Positions 7,638 through 16,380 are shown, numbered from the stretch's first letter. The stretch is DNA of 64,000 bases from Desulfomicrobium sp. ZS1 (GCF_024204645.1 NZ_CP100351.1:3498001-3562000); one strand, 5' to 3'. Program-made: numbers and translations. The notes: a model not told the origin generated them from the sequence alone.

Positions 7638-8179
7638 AGCGGGAGCAGGACCCCGGCCACAGCCAGTCCCGTGGCCCAGCCCGCCAGAATGTCCATGGGA
7701 AAGTGTTTTCCAAGATACATTCGCGAATAGCCGACCACCAGCGGCAGCATCCAAATTGCCTTCTTGCGGAATGTGGCGAAAAGGACGAGAGCAGCCGCTG
7801 CGGAGTTGGCGGCGTGAGCCGAAGGGAAGGACGAGCCCTGCTGCTTGGTGGTCGTGAAATCCTGCGGCAGGGCGGCCCATGTCCCGGACTGCTGGAATCG
7901 CGTCTCGCCGACGCTCTGATAGGGGCGCACCCGGCCCACGCTCTCCTTGATCAGGGAACAGGACAGGTCGGAAGCTCCGATGCTTAACGCCAGTCCCAGG
8001 ACAACGGTCGTGGACGCCCGTCCCAGCTTGAGGCAGATGGCCGCCAGCACCACGGCCAGCGTCCAGAGCACGGCATGGCTTGAAAACAGGGGCATGAGCA
8101 TATCGAAAAGCGGATTCTGCCAGCTCTGGTTGATCCACCTGAAAAGGGTCATTTCCCAGTCGGGGGTATGGAAAAACAT
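7592..8179 (-). CDS. PAP2-superfamily membrane phosphatase
   Basis: A 195-residue integral membrane phosphatase. The three catalytic blocks are present: KESVGRVRP, PSAHAANS (PSGH variant) and SRMYLGKHFPMD. Together with about five hydrophobic helices they indicate a phosphatidic-acid or undecaprenyl-pyrophosphate phosphatase facing the periplasm. The start at 8179 is set by AAGGAG six bases upstream on the minus strand; the frame is open for another 61 codons upstream, but these look non-coding. It converges on, and overlaps by 46 bp, the LABN gene. A role in recycling the lipid carrier used by the neighbouring glycosyltransferase is plausible but unproven. Confidence 0.88.
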   Translation of the reverse strand: MFFHTPDWEMTLFRWINQSWQNPLFDMLMPLFSSHAVLWTLAVVLAAICLKLGRASTTVVLGLALSIGASDLSCSLIKESVGRVRPYQSVGETRFQQSGTWAALPQDFTTTKQQGSSFPSAHAANSAAAALVLFATFRKKAIWMLPLVVGYSRMYLGKHFPMDILAGWATGLAVAGVLLPLYPMLWSRLRSRWIR

Positions 8180-8251
8180 CTTTTTCTCCTTGCTCTGCCT
8201 AGTTTGGTGGAAGCGGGCGAAATTGTCCAGCGGGCAAGAGCGCTTGGCATC

Positions 8252-8280
8252 TTGACGCATTAAGCTTTTGCGGCTACTTT
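8252..8280 (+). promoter_or_regulatory. Sigma-70-type promoter of the rpmH operon
   Basis: TTGACG (8252-8257), a 17-bp spacer and TACTTT (8275-8280) lie 32 bp before the rpmH start. Spacing is optimal and the -35 box is 5/6 to consensus. It suits a highly expressed ribosomal-protein gene. Confidence 0.6.
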
Positions 8281-8311
8281 CCCAGTTTACTTTTTTTGAA
8301 GGAGAATCGAA

Positions 8312-8449
8312 ATGAGCAAGAGAACATATCAACCGAGCACCACCAAGCGTAAGAGAAGTCATGGATTTCTCGTCCGCTCCCGGACCAAGAACGGACAGGC
8401 CGTGCTGCGCCGCAGAAGAGCAAAGGGAAGAAAAAGATTAGCCGTCTAG
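8312..8449 (+). CDS. rpmH: 50S ribosomal protein L34
   Basis: A 45-residue, strongly basic protein of the large ribosomal subunit: it begins [19 protein letters not shown] and ends with a run of arginine and lysine (KGRKRLAV). Length and sequence are typical of L34. A good ribosome site (GAAGGAG) precedes the ATG. It is the first gene of the classical rpmH-rnpA-yidD-yidC-jag-mnmE cluster and has its own promoter. A terminator-like hairpin follows at 8477-8524, so most transcripts may end after this gene. Confidence 0.98.
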   Translation: MSKRTYQPSTTKRKRSHGFLVRSRTKNGQAVLRRRRAKGRKRLAV

Positions 8450-8808
8450 CCTATCCTCCCTCGTATCGACTGAAGAGACGGCCCCAGTTTTGCAGCTGTT
8501 ATGACCGGGGCCGTCGTTTTTTTTCAAAGAGTTTCACCCTCTTTGTGCTCGAGCGGGAAGACGCCGGACTGTCCTGGCGTCTTGGACTCACGGTGAGCAG
8601 AAAAATCGGCAAGTCCGTGCGGCGTAATCGGGTCAAGCGTTTGGTCCGGGAGTACTTCCGGCTTCACCAGCACGATTTTCGCTTGCGCGCCGACATTGTC
8701 GTCGTGCCCAAACGGGGCGTTTGCGTGGATTCCATGGACCTTGCGCAGGTGTCCTCGGAACTTGGCCCGCTGATGACAAAAATCGTGTCCCGGGTTGGAG
8801 CGGCCTAG
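8437..8808 (+). CDS. rnpA: Ribonuclease P protein component, non-canonical start
   Basis: RnpA binds the RNase P RNA and helps mature tRNA 5' ends. The signature [14 protein letters not shown] and [13 protein letters not shown] are clear. The conserved N-terminal part (RLKRRPQF, then [15 protein letters not shown]) is encoded from about 8467 onward, yet between the in-frame stop at 8350 and the GTG at 8545 there is no ATG, GTG or TTG. Starting at GTG 8545 would delete this conserved segment. The best candidates are ATT at 8437, with AAGGGAAG upstream and a 13-bp overlap with rpmH (123 residues, normal length), or CTG at 8470 (112 residues). A terminator-like hairpin (8477-8524) lies inside this 5' coding part. 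The product call is certain, the start is not. Confidence 0.85.
   Translation: MSRLAYPPSYRLKRRPQFCSCYDRGRRFFSKSFTLFVLEREDAGLSWRLGLTVSRKIGKSVRRNRVKRLVREYFRLHQHDFRLRADIVVVPKRGVCVDSMDLAQVSSELGPLMTKIVSRVGAA
8477..8524 (+). terminator. Terminator/attenuator hairpin inside the rnpA 5' coding region
   Basis: GACGGCCCC (8477-8485) pairs perfectly with GGGGCCGTC (8507-8515) around a 21-base loop, followed by eight T. It starts 28 bp after the rpmH stop. It has the form of an intrinsic terminator and would lower rnpA expression relative to rpmH. Confidence 0.7.
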
Positions 8809-8826
8809 GCCTTTTGCGGAGTTTCC

Positions 8827-9060
8827 ATGCGCCATGTCTTCGTACGTATCCTCTCCCTGTATCAGTATCTGATATCCCCGCTCTATTCTCCCTGTTGCCG
8901 TTTCACTCCTTCGTGTTCCGAATATGCCCGGCAGGCCGTCTTGTCTCATGGAATCTTTCGGGGGATGGGCCTTGCTATTTGGCGGTTGTTGCGTTGTCAT
9001 CCCCTGTGTGCCGGTGGTTACGATCCGGTTCCCACCCCTAACTTGTCAAAGAGAGATTGA
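8827..9060 (+). CDS. yidD: Membrane protein insertion efficiency factor YidD
   Basis: A 77-residue protein with an amphipathic N-terminal helix and the family signature SPCCRFTPSCSEYA followed by RGMGLAIWRLLRCHP and the GGYDPVP end motif. YidD assists YidC-dependent insertion of inner-membrane proteins and acts at the cytoplasmic membrane face. It sits in the usual place, 18 bp after rnpA and 5 bp before yidC. The ATG at 8827 follows GCGGAG. Confidence 0.96.
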   Translation: MRHVFVRILSLYQYLISPLYSPCCRFTPSCSEYARQAVLSHGIFRGMGLAIWRLLRCHPLCAGGYDPVPTPNLSKRD

Positions 9061-9065
9061 AATCA

Positions 9066-10670
9066 ATGGATAGCAATAAGCGCGTCATCCTCGCTGTTTC
9101 CTTGTCCCTGCTGGTGCTTCTGGGCTGGAATTACATGTTCCCCCCGGCTCCTCCTCTGGAAACGGTCCCCCAGAATCTTTCCGCACCCAACCAGACCGCG
9201 GCGCCCGCTTCCCAGGATGCGGCGCAGGTGATGCCTTCCTCTCCAACCGTGCAGTTTATTCCCTCCAAGGGGGAAAAGCTGTCCGTGGATACTCCCCTTT
9301 ATCGCGCCGTGATCAATTCTTCCGGCGGCGTGTTGGAGAGTTTCGAGCTCAAAAATTACAAGGAAACCATTGATCCGGGTTCCAGAAACATCGATCTGGT
9401 CACGGCGCAGTCAATGACCAAAGCCCCCATGGGTTTGATCTGGAATTCCCTGCCGACCTGGGCCCAGGGCGAGTGGACCGTGCAGGGCGGCGATCTGGAT
9501 TTGGCTGCCGGCCAGAGCGGGACTATTCAGCTCAGCGGCGTCGTCGGCGGCGTGCAGATGGACCGGGTGCTGACCTTCACCGGCGGCACCTACGAGGTCA
9601 AGGAAGAGGCCAAGATCACCAACGTCACTGCGGCGCAGGTGCAGGGGCATCTGGCATTCTCCGTATCCAGCGTGCCGCTCACGGCCGAGAGCGACAAATA
9701 CAATACGACCAAGATCGCCTATATGACCGCCGGCAGTCTGACCGAGGAAGGCGGCCAGAAGGATCTGCAGGTCGGGGTGGAGTCGACGGCTCCGGCCCAG
9801 TGGGGCGGCATCGAGAGCAACTATTTCCTCCTGGCCATGGTGCCGACCTCCTCGGACATGTTCGCCCGCGCCAAGCTCGAGGACAATGTCTACCGCATGA
9901 CGATGGCCGACCAGGTGCTGCTTGATCCGGGCATTACGCAGCTGCGCACCGTGTCCTATTATTTCGGGCCCAAGACGGCGAAGGACTTGTCCCTCATGCC
10001 CAAGGATTTGAAGGGCAGCATGCATTACGGTTTTTTTCACATCATCGCCCAGCCGCTCAACCAATTCTTGAATTTTCTCTATGGCTACGTCGGCAACTAC
10101 GGGATCGCGATCATCATTTTGACCATCATCATCAAGCTTCTGTTCTGGCCCTTGTCGCACAAGAGCTACAAGTCCATGGAACAGATGAAGAAGCTGCAGC
10201 CCCTGATGGCCAAGATCCGTGAAAAATACGCCGATGACCGCGAGAAGATGAATTCCGAGATCATGCAGCTCTACAAGACCTACAAGGTCAATCCGGCCGG
10301 CGGTTGCGTGCCCATGCTGCTGCAGATTCCCGTGTTCTTTGCCCTGTACCAGGCACTGCTCGGCGCCATCGAACTCAGGCATGCGGCCTTCATTCCGACC
10401 CTGCCCTTCACCGATCTGGTCTGGCTGGCCGACCTTTCCGCCAAGGACCCCTACTACATCACGCCGTTGATCATGGGTGCGACCATGTTCCTGCAGCAGC
10501 GTCTGTCTCCGCCCATGGGTGATCCGATGCAGGCCAAGATCATGATGTTCATGCCTGTCATCTTCACGTTCCTGTTTCTGAACTTCCCGTCCGGTCTGGT
10601 TGTGTATTGGCTGGTCAACAACGTGCTGTCCATCGCCCAGCAGTCGTACATGATCAAGAAATCGAAATAG
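9066..10670 (+). CDS. yidC: Membrane protein insertase YidC (Gram-negative form)
   Basis: A 534-residue insertase that integrates and folds inner-membrane proteins with or without SecYEG. Residues 8-24 are the first membrane anchor (VILAVSLSLLVLLGW). A large periplasmic beta-domain (about 60-315) follows, then the conserved 60KD_IMP core with the remaining helices from about residue 345 (NYGIAIIILTIIIKLLFWP) including KMQQLQP-like MKKLQPLM and PVFFALYQ. The long periplasmic domain is characteristic of Gram-negative YidC. The ATG at 9066 follows AGAGAG; a TTG at 9057 is less likely. Confidence 0.97.
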   Translation: MDSNKRVILAVSLSLLVLLGWNYMFPPAPPLETVPQNLSAPNQTAAPASQDAAQVMPSSPTVQFIPSKGEKLSVDTPLYRAVINSSGGVLESFELKNYKETIDPGSRNIDLVTAQSMTKAPMGLIWNSLPTWAQGEWTVQGGDLDLAAGQSGTIQLSGVVGGVQMDRVLTFTGGTYEVKEEAKITNVTAAQVQGHLAFSVSSVPLTAESDKYNTTKIAYMTAGSLTEEGGQKDLQVGVESTAPAQWGGIESNYFLLAMVPTSSDMFARAKLEDNVYRMTMADQVLLDPGITQLRTVSYYFGPKTAKDLSLMPKDLKGSMHYGFFHIIAQPLNQFLNFLYGYVGNYGIAIIILTIIIKLLFWPLSHKSYKSMEQMKKLQPLMAKIREKYADDREKMNSEIMQLYKTYKVNPAGGCVPMLLQIPVFFALYQALLGAIELRHAAFIPTLPFTDLVWLADLSAKDPYYITPLIMGATMFLQQRLSPPMGDPMQAKIMMFMPVIFTFLFLNFPSGLVVYWLVNNVLSIAQQSYMIKKSK

Positions 10671-10757
10671 CGGCGTTTATGGCACGGCGTCCTCTACCGG
10701 GACGCCGGCCATGCGGCGGCGCTGTTTTTGATCTTCCGGCAACGTGAAGGAGATTTG

Positions 10758-11633
10758 ATGAATACGTACAAGGATTTTCAGGCCAAGACCGTGGACCAGG
10801 CCATTGATGATGCGTGCCGTTTTTTTGCCGTTGAACGCGATGCACTGGAAATTGACATCGTCAGCGGCGGGTCATCCGGAATATTTGGCCTGGGCGCCAA
10901 AAAGGCGACCATCCAGGCAAAAAGACGTCGCCTCAACCCCGCGCCGGAGCCATCTATCGTGAGCGTGGTGGCGGAACGCGATGTTCCGGCAGGCGCTCCA
11001 AAACAGGACGAGGCAGAGGGCCTGGCCGAAGCCGAAGACGCTTTGGAAGTCGATGCCGCCGTCGATTTCGACGATGAGGATGAACCTCGGCCGGCCACGA
11101 CGCTTTCCCCCGAGGAGAGGGCCCTGCTGGAAGCGGACATCCGCAAGATCATGACCGTCTTGCTCGCGCCCATCGCGGTCAATGTGACCCTGACCATCGA
11201 CGTGGCGGCAAGTCCGGTCACCGTGCATATCGAAGACGAGGACAATTCGGGCCTGATCATCGGCCGCGACGGACAGACCATCACCGCCCTGCAGTATCTG
11301 GCCAACCGCATTGTTTCCAAGTCCTGGCCGCAAAGTCCGCGCATCCAGCTGGATGCCGGCGATTACCGGCAGAAGCAGGAGGAACAGCTCCTCGGCATTG
11401 CCCAGTTCCTGTCGGAAAAGGCGAAGAAGTCCGGGAGAGTGCAAAGCACGCGGCCCCTGTCCTCTTTTCACCGCCGGGTCGTGCACATGGCCCTGCAGGA
11501 CGATCGCGGTGTGCAGACCCGCAGCAAGGGCGAGGGACATATGAAGAGGGTTCTTATCCTGCCGGTCAAGCGCGGTAAACCCGCCGGCCGTCCCCCCAGA
11601 CGTCAGGAACCCGCCCAGGCGCATCAATCCTAA
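10758..11633 (+). CDS. jag: Jag/KhpB-like RNA-binding protein
   Basis: A 291-residue cytoplasmic RNA-binding protein. An N-terminal Jag_N domain (residues 1-52, FGLGAKKATIQAK) is followed by a long acidic linker (about 70-125). Next comes a KH domain with GRDGQTITALQYLANRI and a C-terminal R3H domain (SSFHRRVVHMAL then RSKGEGHMKR). In Gram-positives this protein partners KhpA and affects cell division and envelope. It is conserved downstream of yidC here and elsewhere. The ATG at 10758 follows GAAGGAGA. The C-terminal tail is basic and proline-rich. Confidence 0.95.
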   Translation: MNTYKDFQAKTVDQAIDDACRFFAVERDALEIDIVSGGSSGIFGLGAKKATIQAKRRRLNPAPEPSIVSVVAERDVPAGAPKQDEAEGLAEAEDALEVDAAVDFDDEDEPRPATTLSPEERALLEADIRKIMTVLLAPIAVNVTLTIDVAASPVTVHIEDEDNSGLIIGRDGQTITALQYLANRIVSKSWPQSPRIQLDAGDYRQKQEEQLLGIAQFLSEKAKKSGRVQSTRPLSSFHRRVVHMALQDDRGVQTRSKGEGHMKRVLILPVKRGKPAGRPPRRQEPAQAHQS

Positions 11634-11639
11634 CCTTCG

Positions 11640-11664
11640 CGGGCCTATTGGCCCGTTTTTTTTT
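11640..11664 (+). terminator. Intrinsic terminator directly before the mnmE start codon
   Basis: CGGGCC (11640-11645) pairs with GGCCCG (11650-11655) around TATT, followed by nine T. It lies 6 bp after the jag stop and ends one base before the mnmE ATG, leaving no room for a ribosome site. Confidence 0.75.
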
Positions 11665-11665
11665 C

Positions 11666-13039
11666 ATGAACACAAACAACGACACCATCGTGGCCATCGC
11701 CACTCCTCCCGGCCAGGGCGCCATCGGCATTGTCCGTCTGAGCGGACCGACGGCCGGGGAAATCGCGCGCGCTCTTTTCCATTCCTCCCGCCCGGGGTTC
11801 GCGGACTTCAAGCCCTACCAGCTGCATCACGGGCAACTGCGTGACGGAAGAGGAAGCTTTCTGGACGAAGTGCTGGCGGCGTTCATGCCTGGTCCGGGTT
11901 CGTTCACGGGCGAGGATGTTGTCGAGCTGCAGTGTCATGGCGGCGGGGCCATTCTGCGCCGAGTGGTGGAGGAATGCCTGGCCGGTGGCGCGCGGTTGGC
12001 CGAGGCGGGCGAGTTTTCCAAGCGGGCCTTTCTCAATTCGCGCATGGATCTGACCCAGGCCGAGGCCATCATGGAGCTGGTGGGCGCGCCCACCGCCGTG
12101 GCCGTGGGCTTGGCCGGGAGCAAGCTTGAGGGTCTGCTGGCGCATCGCATCGGCGAGCTTCGGGCCGGTCTTGAGAGCGTGCGCGTGCAGCTTTGCGTGG
12201 CCGTGGATTTTCCCGAGGACGAGGTCGAGTGCCTTGCGCCGCAGGACTTGGCCAGGGGCGTTGCCGAGACGTGCCAGGCCATGGCCGAGCTGGCCGACAA
12301 TTACGACCGTGGCCGCTGCTGGCGCGACGGGGCCCTGGTGGTCCTGGCCGGGCAGGTCAACGCGGGCAAGTCGAGTCTGATGAACGCGATCCTGGGCATC
12401 AACCGGGCCATCGTGACCGACATTCCGGGCACGACGCGGGATTATCTGGAAGAGTCGGTGCAGATCGACGGCCTGCCGGTGCGACTGGTGGACACGGCGG
12501 GCCTGCGGGCCGCGCTTGATAGCGTGGAACTCCTGGGTATCGAACGCAGCCGCGAGCTTTTGGCCCGGGCCGATCTCGTGCTGCTGGTCATCGACTCCGA
12601 GCTTGGCCCGGGGGCCGAGGATCTGGATCTGGTGGCGGAGATGGAAAACCTTCTGGTTGTGGCCAACAAGATGGATCTGGTCGCCGGAGAGCCAGCCTGG
12701 ACCGGGGAAAGCCCCTGGAAAGACAAGGAGCTCTGCCGTCTTTGCGCCAAGCACGGCCAGGGCGTTTCCGGGCTGCTGGCCGCGATCCGTCGCATGGTGG
12801 CCGCCACCGGCGCTCCCGAAGCCGGCACGCTGGTGCCGAACCTGCGCCAGCACACGGCCCTGGTCCGCGCCACGGAAGAGCTGGCTCACCTGCTGGACGA
12901 ACTGGCCGCTGGGCTGCCCTACGACATCCTCTCCGTGCGTCTGGACACCGCCTGCGCCATCCTGGCCGAAATCACGGGCGAGATCACCTCGGAAGAGGTG
13001 CTCCGCGCCGTGTTCGACGGGTTTTGCATCGGGAAGTGA
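11666..13039 (+). CDS. mnmE: tRNA uridine-5-carboxymethylaminomethyl modification GTPase MnmE
   Basis: A 457-residue enzyme that with MnmG installs the cmnm5 group on U34 of tRNAs. The N-terminal folate-binding domain starts at NDTIVAIATPPGQG. The central helical domain holds the G domain: P-loop GQVNAGKSS, DIPGTTRD, DTAGLR and NKMD. The C-terminal FCIGK motif, with the catalytic cysteine, is present as the last residues. The ATG at 11666 gives the usual N-terminus, but a terminator hairpin plus nine T immediately precede it and no Shine-Dalgarno is visible, so expression control may be unusual. Confidence 0.96.
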   Translation: MNTNNDTIVAIATPPGQGAIGIVRLSGPTAGEIARALFHSSRPGFADFKPYQLHHGQLRDGRGSFLDEVLAAFMPGPGSFTGEDVVELQCHGGGAILRRVVEECLAGGARLAEAGEFSKRAFLNSRMDLTQAEAIMELVGAPTAVAVGLAGSKLEGLLAHRIGELRAGLESVRVQLCVAVDFPEDEVECLAPQDLARGVAETCQAMAELADNYDRGRCWRDGALVVLAGQVNAGKSSLMNAILGINRAIVTDIPGTTRDYLEESVQIDGLPVRLVDTAGLRAALDSVELLGIERSRELLARADLVLLVIDSELGPGAEDLDLVAEMENLLVVANKMDLVAGEPAWTGESPWKDKELCRLCAKHGQGVSGLLAAIRRMVAATGAPEAGTLVPNLRQHTALVRATEELAHLLDELAAGLPYDILSVRLDTACAILAEITGEITSEEVLRAVFDGFCIGK

Positions 13040-13106
13040 TCTGACCTGTTTTCTCAAAGCACAAAGGTGCGGGCGGTTCAAAAACGGTGAAGCGTACGGG
13101 ACAAAG

Positions 13107-13156
13107 AAAAAGCCAGACCCAAAGCGTTCAACAAATGCGCTTCGGGCCTGGCTTTT
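13107..13156. terminator. Bidirectional terminator between mnmE and rnr
   Basis: AAAAGCCAGACCC pairs with GGGCCTGGCTTTT with one mismatch, with an inner AAGCG/CGCTT stem. It has A-runs and T-runs on the two sides, so it can serve both converging genes. Confidence 0.85.
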
Positions 13157-13191
13157 CTGTACTGACGCAGCAATTGCTGTTTTTGGCCAGC

Positions 13192-15297
13192 CTACGGCAG
13201 CGTGAAGTTGATCTCCACCCGCTCCAGGCTCACGGCTTCCAGCACCACGTTCAGGGTCTGGCCCATGGCGAAGGTTTTGCCTGTGCGCTGGCCCAGGAGG
13301 TCCTGGCGCTCCGGGTCGAAGACGTAGAAGTCGTCCAGGGTCGCAAGCCGCACCAGTCCGTCCACGGGCATGTCCAGAAGCTCCACCCAGAAGCCGAAAT
13401 CTGCCACTCCTGAAACAACCCCGCGCATTTCTTCCCCGATCCGATCCTCCAGGGCCAGAATGGCCGATCTCTTCTGAATCTCCCGCTCCGCCTCCATGGC
13501 TTTGCGCTCCAGGGCGTTCAGCCCTTCGCAGATGCCCTGCACGTCGCCCATGCTTATTTTTTCCGGCTCACCCGCGATCAGTCTTTTCAGGCTGCGGTGC
13601 ACCAGCAAGTCCGCGTAGCGGCGGATGGGCGAGGTGAAGTGGCAATATGCGACCGACGCCAGTCCGTAATGGCCGTCGTTCTCCGGCGAGTACTGGGCCT
13701 GCATCATGGTGCGCAGGATGAGGCGGTTGACCAGATACTCGATGTCCGTGCCTTTGGCTGCATGGGAAATGTGCTGGAGTCCCATCTGGTTCATTTCCTT
13801 GGGCAGGCGGTCCACCAGGCTGGTGTGCGAGAGCATGCGCAGCAGGGTCTCCAGCTTTTTCTCGTCGGGCTGGGGGTGGATGCGGTACGGGAAGACGCGC
13901 TGCCGCGCGCCCATGTATTCGGCCACGCGTTCGTTGGCCGCGATCATGAATTCCTCGATCAGGCGGTGGCTGAAGAGGCGCGTTCCGGCGTGGACGCTGA
14001 TGATGTCCTCGATCACGCGGACCTGGGCTTCGGGGATGTCGAAGTCCAGACAGCCGCGACCCATGCGACGCTTCATGAAGATTTTGGCCAGTTCCTCGGC
14101 ATCGCGCAGCATGGGCAGCAGCTCGGCCGTGTCCTGGTCCGGCGAGCCGTCCAGGGCGGCCTGCACCTGATTGTAGGTCAGGCGGGCCTGGCTCATGATC
14201 ACGGCATTGTAGAGCCTCGGCGCGCCGGGTTCGCCGTCCATGGAGTAGGGCGTGTCCACGACCATGGCCAGTCGCGCCACTTTCGGGCGCAGGCTGCACA
14301 GTCCGTTGGACAGGGCCTCGGGGAACATGGGTTCCACGGAGAGCGGGAAATAATAGGAATTGCCGCGGGCCAGGGCCTCGACATCAAGGGGCGAGCCTTC
14401 GGGCACGTAGTGGGCCACATCGGCGATGGCCACCACCAGCCGGTAGCCGTTCTCCTGCCGTTCCACGTAGACCGCGTCGTCGAAATCCTTGGCTGTCTCG
14501 CCGTCGATGGTCACCAGGGCGAGCTTGCGCAGATCGTTGCGGTCCGCCCAGTCCTGGGGCGATGGCGCGTCCGGCAGGGCTTCGGCCTGGCGTAGCGCGG
14601 GAACGGGAAAAATTTCGGGGATGGAATAGCCGGTCTTGACCAGCAGCTCCTGGGTGGCCAGATCCCGCTCCTCGCCCAGGCGGCGCAGGGCCGTGCAGCG
14701 CCAAATGCCCTTTTCCTGCTCCTCGACCGGGGCTACGCTTAAGATGTCGCCCTTTTCGGGGTTGGGGACGCCGCTGGTATCGACCACCGTGTAGAAGGGC
14801 ATGCGCGAGTCCGTGGGATGGCAGAAATAGCTGTCCTGATGGATGCGCCGGGTGACCCGGACCAAGAGTTCTCGCGTGGCCCGGTCCAGAACTTCGACGA
14901 CGCGTCCTTCCGGGGAGTCTTTTTTGCGCGAGCCGTCGATCACGGCAATGACCTTGTCTCCGGGCCAGGCTCCGCCGAAATTATTGGGGTGGATGAAGAG
15001 GTCTTTTTGCTTCCTGTCATCGGCAATGAGATACCCCACTCCGGAGCGGCGCACGTCCAGGGTGCCGGTCATGCGCGGCAGGTTGTCAATGAGGCCGTAG
15101 CTCTTGCCCATCTGCACGATCTCACCGCTCTCGACCAGCTGGGCCAACGTGGATTTGATGACTTTCTTGAGGGAGGCGTCGGCGTCGAACAGATCGTAGA
15201 TGTTCTTGCTGCGCAGCGGTGCGCCGGATTGGTGCAGGGCGGCAAGCAGGGTTTTCTTGGAAAATTTGAGTTGTTTAGCTTGTTTTTTCGGGGGCAT
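13192..15297 (-). CDS. rnr: Ribonuclease R (RNB family 3'-5' exoribonuclease)
   Basis: A 701-residue processive exoribonuclease for structured RNA. It begins with a winged-helix-like segment (residues 1-70), then cold-shock/OB folds (TGTLDVRRSGVGYLI). The RNB catalytic domain shows IDGETAKDFDDAVY, the aspartate cluster that binds magnesium, and GNSYYFP and YCHFTSPIRRYADL. A C-terminal S1 domain ends with EINFTLP. It lacks the long basic tail of the E. coli enzyme (813 residues). The start at 15297 overlaps the end of lpxK by 23 bp, so the two genes are co-transcribed. Confidence 0.95.
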   Translation of the reverse strand: MPPKKQAKQLKFSKKTLLAALHQSGAPLRSKNIYDLFDADASLKKVIKSTLAQLVESGEIVQMGKSYGLIDNLPRMTGTLDVRRSGVGYLIADDRKQKDLFIHPNNFGGAWPGDKVIAVIDGSRKKDSPEGRVVEVLDRATRELLVRVTRRIHQDSYFCHPTDSRMPFYTVVDTSGVPNPEKGDILSVAPVEEQEKGIWRCTALRRLGEERDLATQELLVKTGYSIPEIFPVPALRQAEALPDAPSPQDWADRNDLRKLALVTIDGETAKDFDDAVYVERQENGYRLVVAIADVAHYVPEGSPLDVEALARGNSYYFPLSVEPMFPEALSNGLCSLRPKVARLAMVVDTPYSMDGEPGAPRLYNAVIMSQARLTYNQVQAALDGSPDQDTAELLPMLRDAEELAKIFMKRRMGRGCLDFDIPEAQVRVIEDIISVHAGTRLFSHRLIEEFMIAANERVAEYMGARQRVFPYRIHPQPDEKKLETLLRMLSHTSLVDRLPKEMNQMGLQHISHAAKGTDIEYLVNRLILRTMMQAQYSPENDGHYGLASVAYCHFTSPIRRYADLLVHRSLKRLIAGEPEKISMGDVQGICEGLNALERKAMEAEREIQKRSAILALEDRIGEEMRGVVSGVADFGFWVELLDMPVDGLVRLATLDDFYVFDPERQDLLGQRTGKTFAMGQTLNVVLEAVSLERVEINFTLP

Positions 15298-16366
15298 GTA
15301 AAGTCCAGGGTAGGTGGTGAAATCGATCGCCGAGCCAGTCGCGAAAGGAAATGGGCCCGGCGGTTGAAAAAGAGGTGGTCAGCTGCGGCGTCCACAGCCG
15401 TTCATCGGCAAAGGGCGCCAGCTTGACGGCGTCCTTGGGCGTGCAGACGATGTGGGCGCAGTCATTGCGTTCGGCGGCCGCGACAATGGCCTGCCAGTCG
15501 GACAGGCTAAAAGGGTGATGATCGGGGTAGATCAGGTGGCGGACCGGCTTTTCGCCGAGATCGGTCTTGCACGTCTGACACACTTTGTCCGGATTGGCGA
15601 TGGCCGTGACCAGCAGGAAACGTTGGCCGTCAAGCGTGTCCTGCGTTTCGCCGGTCAGGGCGTTGGCCACGCCTCGGGCCGTGACCCGGAAAAAGAAGAT
15701 GGGCTTGCCGAGGATGGCCAGCTTGATATGGGCGACCGTCTCCAGGCAACCGTCGTCGTTGTCGAACATGGTGTTGATCAGAAACGCGTCCGCCCGGGAC
15801 AGGGCGGAAACGTCCTCGCGCCACGATCCGGCGGGGATGACCCGGTTCCATTCCTCGTCCAGATCGCGCGGGGACAACAGGCACAGGTTCAGGTCGCGCT
15901 GAACGCGTAGGTGCTGATACCCGTCGTCGAGGACGAACAGATCGGCCATTTTTCTGGCCGCGATCTTGCCGGCCCGCACCCGGTTGGGATCGACCAGAAT
16001 CTGGGCCTGGGGGTGGGTGCGCTTCAAGAGCAGCGGTTCGTCGCCCGCTTCATGTGGCGGGCTTAAGAGCTGCACCGCATAGGGCCGGTGCGGCGGTTTG
16101 CCGCCGTAGCCGCGAGTCAGCACCGTGGGGCGAAGGCCCTCGTCGCGGGCCCAGTCCAGCAGCCAGGACACGACCGGGGTCTTGCCGGTGCCGCCCCAGG
16201 AGATGTTGCCGACGCTGATGCAGGGGGCGGGAGGCCGCCAGGAGACGCGTTTGCCGGAAGCGAAAAGCCTGGCGCGCAGGCGCATCAGTCGGGCATAGGC
16301 CTTGCTTAAGGGGGCCAAAAAATGCGGAAACTGGCTTTGCAGACGAGAGATGCGGTCAGGAGTCAT
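15275..16366 (-). CDS. lpxK: Tetraacyldisaccharide 4'-kinase (lipid A)
   Basis: A 363-residue membrane-associated kinase that phosphorylates the 4' position of the lipid A disaccharide. It has an N-terminal hydrophobic stretch, the P-loop GNISWGGTGKTPVV near residue 55, LTRGYGG, and the DDGYQH motif near residue 145 (catalytic aspartates). YPDHHPF and TPKDAVKL follow later, as is usual. Length is normal. Its presence shows a lipid-A-containing outer membrane. It overlaps rnr downstream by 23 bp. A terminator for the upstream Bax-inhibitor gene lies just before its start, so it probably has its own promoter. Confidence 0.95.
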   Translation of the reverse strand: MTPDRISRLQSQFPHFLAPLSKAYARLMRLRARLFASGKRVSWRPPAPCISVGNISWGGTGKTPVVSWLLDWARDEGLRPTVLTRGYGGKPPHRPYAVQLLSPPHEAGDEPLLLKRTHPQAQILVDPNRVRAGKIAARKMADLFVLDDGYQHLRVQRDLNLCLLSPRDLDEEWNRVIPAGSWREDVSALSRADAFLINTMFDNDDGCLETVAHIKLAILGKPIFFFRVTARGVANALTGETQDTLDGQRFLLVTAIANPDKVCQTCKTDLGEKPVRHLIYPDHHPFSLSDWQAIVAAAERNDCAHIVCTPKDAVKLAPFADERLWTPQLTTSFSTAGPISFRDWLGDRFHHLPWTLHAPEKTS

Positions 16367-16380
16367 GATTTAGGCGCCGA

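Noticed and set aside
8180-8311. Replication origin near rpmH
   Set aside because: No DnaA gene and no cluster of TTATCCACA-like boxes; the gap is explained by the rpmH promoter.
8545-8808. rnpA starting at GTG 8545
   Set aside because: It would remove the conserved RnpA N-terminal segment encoded at 8467-8544; kept only as an alternative.
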